Below are positions 39,080 to 48,900 of a DNA stretch of 64,000 bases, one piece after another; the stretch's first letter is position 1; every line of letters begins with the position of its first letter. The stretch is from Sthenelais limicola. Lineage: Eukaryota; Annelida; Polychaeta; Phyllodocida; Sigalionidae. The translations under genes and the position numbers were made by a program. The notes beneath the pieces were generated by a model. It was given only the letters and a program-made list of their open reading frames with translations, was not told where the DNA came from and ran no database searches. The DNA is taken from positions 130,190,941-130,254,940 of the forward strand of contig OW804096.1 in NCBI GenBank assembly GCA_942159475.1, in the 5' to 3' direction.

Positions 39080-40390
39080 TATTTTTGGATAAACTGATGA
39101 AAATTGGAATAGGACTTACTTTGACAAATTTAATAAGAAATGTTTTTGGATAGGCAGTTTATAAGCCTTAATGGAAAGGTTACAACGTCAGCAAGAATTA
39201 ACTGTGGGGTACCCCAAGGTTCTTTATTGGGACCATTTTTATTGAATATTTTTATAAATCATCTGAGTGAAACTGATTTTGATGGCTCCCTTATTTTGTA
39301 CGCTGCTGCAGCCGTTGTTATACATGAAAGAGAAATATGAAACATGGGGTAGATCGAATGGGCTCAAACCAAATGGCAGGAAAACTAAAACTCAGATCTT
39401 TGGAAACCGAGTTATTTCAGATGCAGTTGGTCCAATAAGTTGCATGGGTGTGGGTGTGAGCGTTATTTGAGGTTTACCCTGCTGAAGTCTGTGCAAGCGC
39501 CAAGGTGCTTGTACTGGGAAACCTTATAGGTTCCACTTTTGCCAGCTCTATTTGGAAACGTCGGTACTCAGGGTATAAATATGAAAACACAACTCAGCAT
39601 CCTGCCACCTGAATTTCAGACACACTCATGTACACATTGCGGGATTTTTACGCTGCCGCAAAGTTATAAAAAATGCTATTACTATTTGAAATACATTGCC
39701 AAGATATTGAAATTGTTAAGAAATGGCATGATTTTCTACCACCAAATATATGTAGTTTTATTGACGCAGTTTTTTAAATAAGGAAGATATCAGGAAACTT
39801 TACTGCTGTATCAGTGAACATAGTTTGGCAAATTTTTAGCGAGATTGAACATAGACAGTTCAGGTGAAAAAATTACATCAATAGGATTGGTAGAAATGGA
39901 GTGAGAATTTACACACATAATTCATCAAAATAATGTAAGAAAGGAGAACCCTTCATTCAATTAGATAGTTATTTTCATCAATATTGGTCCATATTCTGGT
40001 CAATATTTTTCCTGAGTATAGTGGGGAGAGGAGTGGAGATCAACTGTGGGAGGGGGACTGGGAGGGGTCTTTTTTGTTTTATATGTTCTACCCATTTTAA
40101 GTACTTTTTTTATAATGTCTTACCTACCCTGTCATAAACAGGGAGCAGCTAATAATAGCATAAAGGGATTCGGAGGAAACCATTGTTTCCTTGGTCGCAG
40201 CCAAAATGTCTTGTTAACTATCTAGGAATTATTTTAAATGAGAACCTAAGCAGCAAAGACATCGGCAGCAAAACATCAGTTAAAATTCTCCACTTGGAAA
40301 ATTGGTGAGATCAGGCGTAGAAGAAAGTACATGCCTTTTTATGATCAAGACTACTCATTCTGGAATTTGGAAATTACTTATATTTAAATA
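39080..40390 (+). mobile_element. decayed non-LTR retrotransposon (LINE) reverse-transcriptase remnant
   Basis: Plus-strand fragments in shifting frames match an RT domain: FLDKLMKIGIG...NLIRN at about 39090-39150, then DRQFISLNGKVTTSA and CGVPQGSLLGPFLLNIFINH at 39145-39265, a ruined catalytic box (LILYAAAAVV where YADD is expected) near 39290-39315, SNGLKPNGRKTKTQIFG around 39352-39405, and YLGIILNENLSSKD at about 40215-40260. Frameshifts and stops show it is dead. The 39480-40200 gap between the parts may hold an insertion. It lies in the opposite orientation to the ACE genes and ends next to the B/C duplication breakpoint. Confidence 0.75.
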
Positions 40391-40518
40391 TAGCTGCTTA
40401 ATCTCCCTATTATCAGTAAAATGCTACATAGCAGCTGCTTTCATGGTCAAGGCTCACGTTTGTTTAGTTTTCTTAAAAGAAAGGAAAAAATCTTGCTGAC
40501 AAATAATAAATATCTTAC

Positions 40519-43500
40519 ATTGAACATTCTTTCCCTTTGGACATACCGGTTCCCATCCTATGTCATGCCCTTCATTTTCCTTCTTCAGCCAATCATGGAG
40601 TTGTTCAAAGTATTCAAACATTGGTTTTGCAGACATCTCTCTTGTACCAGTCACTTGTTCCAAAGCAATTCGCCATTCCACCGAAGAACCCAGTTTTAAC
40701 AAGTCCCTGTAATTTCCATGATGGATATTTATGAAATAAAAGTCTGTGATAATCATAGCACTGTGCCAGTTTCCATGGCATTGGAATTCCAAACCTCATT
40801 GAAACTTAATGAGTTTACCTTAATTTTTCACCCGCTTCCTTTGAGTCATAGATGCTACATTTATGGAGGGGGCCTTCAAAACCTGCAGTGTCACACAGCG
40901 ATTTGTGGAATTGGAATTGCAAAATAAAGGATATGAAGTACCTGGAAAATATGTGCAGAAAGTTATTCATGACTGTTTGCTAGTTCTATTTACAAATTTA
41001 GATTTAGATTTAGAAATAATATTTTATTCAGGTTAGAACATTATATATGAAAAATAGTGACACTGTTCTCAGTCATTCCTGCAATCATTATCCTTGACTA
41101 TTTCCAACTTCTTTTTACCAATTAAAAAGAGCTAGTTGTCAAAACCTGTGGTAATATCTAGTATACCTAATGTATGGAACACTTCCGGGTATGTGGTACT
41201 TGGCCCCCGGGTCAAAGTGCTCATCATCAGATCTGCCAAATGGTGGTGTTATCCCCTGATATTTACATCTGAAATCATATGCGTATATCAATAGTATAAT
41301 CAGAATTAACACAATGAACCCGTATATTAGGGATTTTTTTATATAAGGTCATTCTGCCAATTTCTGCTCTTTGTCTGGTTGAATAACATATTAATTAAGA
41401 AAAAGTGATGTACCTCAGATCCCACCATGCACTGTTGTAATTGTCCTTGGGAATGTCTCCTCTAAACACAGACCATCTCCATTGATCAATCAAGTAGCCA
41501 AATGGTAAAAATGCAATTTTTACCAGTGATTGTGACAGCAAATAGTTGATATCTGCCTCTATTAGAAAAGAAAATATCTGGTCTATAGAGATGAATTTAA
41601 AAGACCCATAATTATAATGCAAGAACAAATCCTAATATCATGACTGGGGTTGACAATGACATAACACCCTAGAACTACTGGACGTACAGAACTGCAATGG
41701 AGTAATTACTTTTCTTTTAATAATAATAATGCTTACCAAATAATTATCACCCGTAAAATATTGCAAAAAAAAATACTGATATCATGATTGCGGTTGATAG
41801 TGACATAACACTGTAGAACTACTGGACATTCAGAAGTGCAATGGAGTAATTACTTTTCTTAATAAAACATGGCACTTACCATAATTATTAACAATCTCAT
41901 CTATTAATCCAACAGATTTGAGATAAGAGGGGGATGTTGCTGATAAGCCAATCAAGTCTCCTATTGCCTCATGGAACCCTGTAGATTAATTGTCCAATGA
42001 CAGGATATGATATGAAAACCATGAAATCATGTTAAATCTAATTTGGATAGGATTTTCTAAACCCACTAATGAATATCTCAATATTGCTTGATCATGCATC
42101 CAGACATATTTGGGAGAAATGATACCTGAATATTTCTTAGGTTAAGGATACAAACTAAGAGATAACGAAAGATTGAAAGGTAGGAAATCAATGTATAAAG
42201 CTCAACAACTTTAATCAACAAATCGTTATTCATTATTTGGTGTTACCTCCCTAATTCCTAGTGAAGATTAAACAATGTCCCATAGTATTTCCAATGCACA
42301 ATTAAAATATAACCAAGAGAAAATGACAGAGACAGCTTAGTGTAGAGATACAAATAACAAGCCTGACACATGGAATCAATGCCTAGCAAATGGATTTGAT
42401 TTTTATAATCTCCACTATAGTTATATTTAGGGATCATGTGAATGCAAATTTATATAGGAATAATATGACACATTGAGAATAACATAGCCCCACTTAATTG
42501 ATAGTTTAGAATCCAGTAATAGCATCCCTAACATATAGAATTACATAAGAACATGTCTCACCAGGATTGGCACCACTTCTGTATGCATATGGCAGGTCTT
42601 TATATTCCATGTAGTATTGGATGTGGCCCATCTCATGATGGGTTGTTTCTAGCCATTCACCAGTAACCACAGTGCACTGCTTAATTCTTGATGGGAAAAA
42701 ATACAAGAAAATAAATGAGTGGTTTGCTCAGGAATTGCTAAGTTTTGATATTCACTTTTTTTTTCTTTAAAGATTTTATTTTGACTGGGGTAGCATTTTC
42801 TAGGTATACCCAGGATTTTCCAATGGTCCCAGTGTTTACAGAATGTTAGGGACAAAAGATAATATAATGGCACATGCAGAATGAACCTACTTCAATGCTT
42901 ACCTAAAGTCTGTTCCATTGCTCATATCCCAGGCAGAAGCATGGCAAACAACTGGCCGCCCATCAGAAGGCCTTTCAAATAAAGAATTTTCCCAAAACTC
43001 TTTGGTCATAGGATCCAATCCAAGTGACTGGAAGAACTCATCAGCAAGGACAACCATACTGGTAATATTGTAGCCCTGTAATAATCAGAGTACATCAGTC
43101 GAAGGCACCTCCAGTTGAAGAAGTTCTTGACAAACATTTGGTTTAATTCATGCTGTAAACCATAGATTTTGACCTCCCTAGTTTAGGCCAATTACTAGTT
43201 TGTGATAATGAGTATATGATCTATTCTGATTTATTCTTTAAAATCTGACCTTTTTATGAAGGGCTTCGGTAATATTGATGTGGGATGCATTTTCATAAGG
43301 CAGTAGCAGGCCTGCTATATTGTCCCATGTCTGTGACCACATGTTCCCTGGATTATATTTAAATGCAATGAATATTAATTGGGCTGCCAGGGCAGGTGTT
43401 CTATCAAATTATGCAGCTATGAAATTAGGCTGAAATGCCTAATTTCATGGTGATTTGGAATAATGGAATTTCATGAGAAAAAAGAATTTGAATGAAATGT

Positions 43501-45635
43501 TGTGATGTGAATATTTGAATGGTTTTTCATACCAAGAAGATGTGCAGGTATGTGGTTTGAAGCAGGAAATTTTTCATTTGGATAAGCTTTCATCAGTTTC
43601 CTTCTTACATATGAATGCAGCTGCTCATAAAGTGGCCGCACTTCATTGAACAACCTTTCAACAATTTCTTCAAAATTGTCGGATTCATATGGCCACCTCC
43701 AGTACTCCCCTTGGTCAGGGAATTCTGTAGGAAAAAGCTAATTTAACATACATTTGACCTAGGAAAGGTACTTGCTTGGTTGATTAATTTAAAACTAGTA
43801 TTTTAAAACCTGTATTTTTTCAAGCACTTCCTGACTGACTTCCATGTAAATAATTATACATCCTGTCTAGTGAAATGTTATATATGTGATTGATATTTCA
43901 GTTGACAGAAGTATAGGTTTGGATAATTATACATCCTGTCTAGTTAAATATTATTTGTGTGGTCAATATTTTGGTTGACAGAAAGACTAAATGGTTTATA
44001 AAACAGGTTTATTGAGGTTGTGTAGCACTTCCTTGAACACAATGTGTCAGTTACCTTCTATTCTTGCAGCTTCATTTTGTAGACCAATGTATTCGTTGTA
44101 AATGTCTTTCATCTCGGGACCAGTGACCTCTCTCCATCCCTTCCAAGCCCATCGTAGTTGTTCTGGGTCCCTTGAGGTGGCCATTACACCGGAAAGGTCT
44201 GGAAAACATTATGCTTGATATTAAGTGATTTTATAATGAATATTGAAGATTATTCATTACTATTTCATGCATACCTTTAAGCAACAAGCCTCACATTTTA
44301 TTTACTATACTTTCAGTAATATATACCTGGATCCAAGGGGAAACATTCATTTTTGGGATGTCCTGGTCTCTCACAAACTTTAGCTGAACTGTATATTGTT
44401 GTCAGATTTCCACCAATTTGGAGCAACTACAACCAAAGGACATGAAGAGAAGGGTTTGATCAATTAAAGCTTAGGTTTTTATTGGGAAACAAACATTTAA
44501 TTCATATCTAGCCCAACAATAGAATAAACCCTTACCCTTTTTAGTTTATCAGGGTGTAGCTTGGCAGTATTTGCAATTGCATAAGCCTCAAATTGACGTT
44601 TTAGATCTGGGTCTTTGAAGTTTCTCCAATCATATTGATCAGCTTCTTCACTAAGTTTTTCAGAATATCCTGAGTACTCTATATCTGCTTCATCCTGGAG
44701 GGGAGAGAATTACACAACATGGAAAGATGAGTAAAGGATCAAGAATCAAGTGATAGGGTGAAGTCTGGGCAGCAGTTCTTGACCCATATCAAAATGCTTG
44801 GTATTTGTAATTCGGTCGTTCTAGAAAGTCAATTGTAATTGCACCGCCTCATATAAGGCGTATCAACGGTTTTCTTTGGTACTTTCGCCATTATATTCAA
44901 CGCATTCCACCCAGGACAGGCTTATCTCTAGTTGAGTGGGGATTTGAGGGGATCGATGTATGAAAGTTCCATCTTGGGAATCCTTTTGTCTACCTAGTAA
45001 CTTAATGTAAATGTTTTTCACAATGATTAAGCTGCTTTAAATGAGATGGCGTTCATTTATAATGTTATCCGATCATATAAATATTCTCTAGGCATATGCT
45101 AACACAGTGTTATGTCGACCCCGGCCTCCTTTTCCAACGGCCAACGCCATCTGGTGTCAGTGCATGACAAAATCTTAAAGGACTGAATTTGCTTGGTGTT
45201 TCTTATTTTTGTCTCTTCCTTCAGTATTCCTATTGTTTGTATTAATTACATTAACAGCTATATTGTGACACTTGGTGAAGATATGATGTGAACCCACTAT
45301 CTCCATATTCCAAGTTTAGTGATTTTGCCATCTGGGTTCAGATTGGTTGATTATTTAAAAACGAGTGTGTAGATCTCCCACCAACAAATGGTCATTAAGG
45401 TACTAAAGATATGCAGTCTTATTTACTACTTTAGATTAAACCAGAACTTGTAGTAGATATTACAAACTCTTTAGTAAATTTTTGCTACTCACAGCAATCA
45501 TTTGGTTTTCTGCTGTTAGATTTGTAAAGAAATCCCAATAGGCTACAGCTCCCCGAGCTGCAATTTTTTCAAGGCCCTTGTTGGAACGTCGTAGCCAGGT
45601 TCTAGCAGCAGTTTCATCCTTTAATTTTCCTTTGG
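40519..45635 (-). CDS. ACE module C: complete M2 peptidase domain (13 exons), near-copy of module B
   Basis: Exons from 5': 45493-45635, 44536-44694, 44327-44426, 44055-44198, 43533-43724, 43250-43347, 42903-43075, 42562-42686, 41880-41978, 41414-41558, 41167-41268, 40819-40941, 40519-40706; 597 codons, phase 1 to 1. Catalytic residues intact ([55 protein letters not shown]). Differs from B by scattered substitutions (for example EYWRWPYE against [15 protein letters not shown] against EEIVDNY). The first exon is the most divergent part: [16 protein letters not shown] against [16 protein letters not shown], suggesting conversion or selection at the domain's N edge. The last exon ends in KGKNVQ and a donor, leading on across 4.5 kb to module B. 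Its first exon accepts the donor of module D, 286 bp upstream. Confidence 0.9.
44813..45185. mobile_element. 373-bp insertion specific to module C, with AATT target-site duplication
   Basis: Module B has an uninterrupted GTAATTTG here; module C has AATT (44809-44812), then CGGTCGTTCTAG...AAAGGACTG, then AATT again (45186-45189). The ends (CGGTC.TT and, on the other strand, CAGTC.TT) are imperfect inverted repeats. The empty site in module B defines the boundaries. Inserted after the B/C duplication, or lost from B. Confidence 0.7.
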
Positions 45636-45921
45636 CTTTGAAAACATAATGATTAAATCAAACTAAGACAGAATGCATAATGGTTAAGTGACTATATCCC
45701 TGTACATACAACCCCACTTGGGACAGGTGAAAAAACACGAATAGGGGACCTGAACACCAAGCACATGAATAAGATAAAATCTTTAAAAAAAATGCACATG
45801 AGTAGTAGACATTATATAAATTGTAAGAATTGAATGACTACAGATGTGCAACTCATGGAAGGTAATATTCAAGTTTTTAAAAATAAATCTATTCTTGAAG
45901 AATTTTCTCGCTCATACTAAC

Positions 45922-48900
45922 ATTTTTCATTGGTTCCCATAGGACATGCCTCTTCCCAACCAATATCGTGGCCCTCGTTCTCCTTCTTCAGCCACTCGTA
46001 AAGATCCCCAAAATATTCAAACATTGGAATGGCTGACATTTCTCGGGTACCGGTCACTTGTTCTAAGGCTATAGGCCACTCAACGGAGGCCCCTAGTTTG
46101 AGCAACTTTCTGAAAATATTATGGAATAAAAATCCATAAGGGATTTCTTTCTCCACATACCTATTATCAACATTATATGAAAACCTCAATTATAACAGTC
46201 CAAACCATAGAAATAGTGTAAAATGTATTCTCAGTTATGCATGCACAAATCAGACACACATGATTCGTTTTTTCCATTAGTTTCTAGGCGTCTTCATGCC
46301 AGTTAACGCATGGAATTAGCAATACAAAATATTCATTTTATGTGGTGCGCACCAAAACAATAAGGATGTAACTCTTATATACCAGTGAACTGACTGGGAT
46401 TTCCCAATGAGACATACACATCATACATCCTAATACAGGGTCAGGTCTTATCACTGATTGACTGAATAGCGAAGGGCTGTGGTTATGTTTGGAATTGGAT
46501 TGCCAATCAATCACCAGTTAAACAATCCGTACCGGGAACTGCATGTCAATGTTAGTAATAGCCTATGCAAAGACCTACATGAGGCTATAGGCCTTCATGG
46601 GGCTAGGTAGGACTATCACAGCCTAGGACGAAAAAAGTTGACTTTCCACTATTGGACCTGTTGGTAATCTGTCATTCAAAATATTGCACCCGCCTTCCGG
46701 TGAGTGCCCTCCCACCCAAAGCACCCGTCAGGCCCAGAACAAGGCATGGCGGTGACTAGTAATTTAATTTAATTGTGGGAAAATATAATTAGCCAATAGG
46801 AAGCGGTGGCAGTGCTGGGAGGCCACAGCCAATCCATGAGCTTCCCGCAATTTCAAGGTATCGTCACAACAGACTGTAATAAACCCTATGTGGGCATGGG
46901 TCGATGCATGTTTCCTTTATTTGATTGGTATCTCCTGAAGGCATGTTAAGGCCAGTCACACATATTTTAGGTATTTTCACGGTGAAATATATATAAATAT
47001 ATAAGTATATCTGATCTAGTGGTGAGTAGGCTATATCACACATATTTTAGGTATTTTCACAGTGAGAATGTATCTTAAGCAAAGGTAACCAAAATGATTT
47101 CTTTATTCACCACTAAGGTCAATATGACATTGGGGATTCATCCCATCGGTCCCATAACCCTTAATAGCAAATGGATAAAACTGTTTGTAACACGCACGAA
47201 CACATAGATTTACGCCCATAATTATAGAGCCAATACATCTCTATCATCAGGAAATTATATTGTACAAGAGATATACGTATTAGTCAGAATACTTACTCTA
47301 GTTTCCTCCCTGCAGGCTTTGAACGATAAATGTCGCACTTGTATAATGACCCTCCCTGCCCAGCGGTTGTGCATAGCGATTTATGAAGTTGGAATTGAAG
47401 GATATTCGATACGAAATATCTGAAATAGTGGTTTTTATTCATTATTCTAGCATGACTTTGTAGTAGACTATAAATTATACATGTAGTTAGATATTTTTTC
47501 GACTCTATCTTAGCCATAGACAATACCATTATTTTTCTTTCAGAGGTTATAATATCAAAAGATATTTACCTGATGTAAGGGACGTTACTGGGTATGTGGA
47601 ATTTCGCTCCAGGATCAAAGTCTAATTGATCAGAACGAATCGTAGGTGGACTTACTCCTTGAAGTTTGCATCTGGATCCCAAATATATACATTATATAGG
47701 TTCAGTTAAATCAACCAAACCTAGCTCCAACATGGATTAGGGCAATGCAATATCTCCCAACTTGATTCTGCATATATACATTCCATTCTGTTAAAAACCC
47801 ATTGATCTTATATTAATAATTATGTTTATTTACGCGCAACCCAATTTAATCTAGCAAGTTCTATGGGTTTTGCGTTTATGGTTGTTGCTATGGCTGCAGT
47901 GACATCTAACATACAAAGCATGGCACAGAGTTCAATGAAGTTAAGTTATTGATTTTGTTATGATCTTGAAGTTTGCATCTAGATCCCAAATAATATTATA
48001 TACATTATATAGGTTCAGTTAAATCAACCAAACCCAGTTCCAACATGGATTAAGACAATGCAACATCTTCCAACTTGATTCTGCATAGACATTCCATTCT
48101 GTTAAGTTAAAAACCCATAGATCTTATACTAATATGTTTATTTACGCGCAACCCAATTTAATCTAGCAAGTTCTATGGGTTTTGCGTTTATAGCTGTTGC
48201 TATGGCTGCAGTGACATCTAACATACAAAGCATGGCACAGAGTTCAATGAAGTTAAGTTATTGATTTTGTTATGATCTTGAATGCTTTAGTGATGAAATA
48301 AAAGCCCCTTTTCTCCGACTCTCATCCTGCTGAGAGTGCATATGGATTTATGATAATAAAAGTTAGTTGGATAGTGGTTCTTTAATAGACAAGTCGTCTT
48401 CATATCCTAGACTGGCTTGTATAAATAGACTTGCACAGTACTGGTACTTATCAATTTTATAACCCTAATAAAGAGGTGATAAATGATAATTAATATAAAC
48501 ATGATGAAGTTATGCAATGTATCATAACAATTGATTCACTCGTGTACCTCAGGTCCCACCAGGCGCTGTTGTAGTTGTCTGACGTGATGCTTCCGTTGAA
48601 TACCCCCCAGCGCCACTGGTCGACCATATAGCCAAACGGCAGGAAGGCAAGCTTATGCAGGGCTTGCGACATCAGGAAATTTATATCACTCTCTGTAACG
48701 TGATAATTCGGTTTAATTTCAGTTTGCTATAAGTATGGAAAACAGTTTATTGAGACTTATTTAGCACTTATAAATGTTTCGTTATATTATCCTTTTTTCC
48801 GGCCTACAAAATTTAAATCAACATTTTTTCTTCTCTTTCCAAGTAGTCAGGAACACACTGGAATACCTGAAATTTATTTTCAGAAGGTTGTTCCCTTTTT

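Larger units (their letters stand above)
40411..45655. repeat. segmental duplication, copy carrying ACE module C
   Basis: Partner of 31302-36033, about 0.5 kb longer because of an insertion of about 0.13 kb near 42735-42860 and a 373-bp insertion at 44813-45185. Its left edge abuts the LINE remnant ending near 40390. Confidence 0.85.

Noticed and set aside
40411..45655. B/C duplication as an assembly artefact
   Set aside because: The copies differ by many substitutions, two insertions and a divergent exon 1, which is hard to explain by false duplication alone, although haplotype mis-joining cannot be fully excluded.
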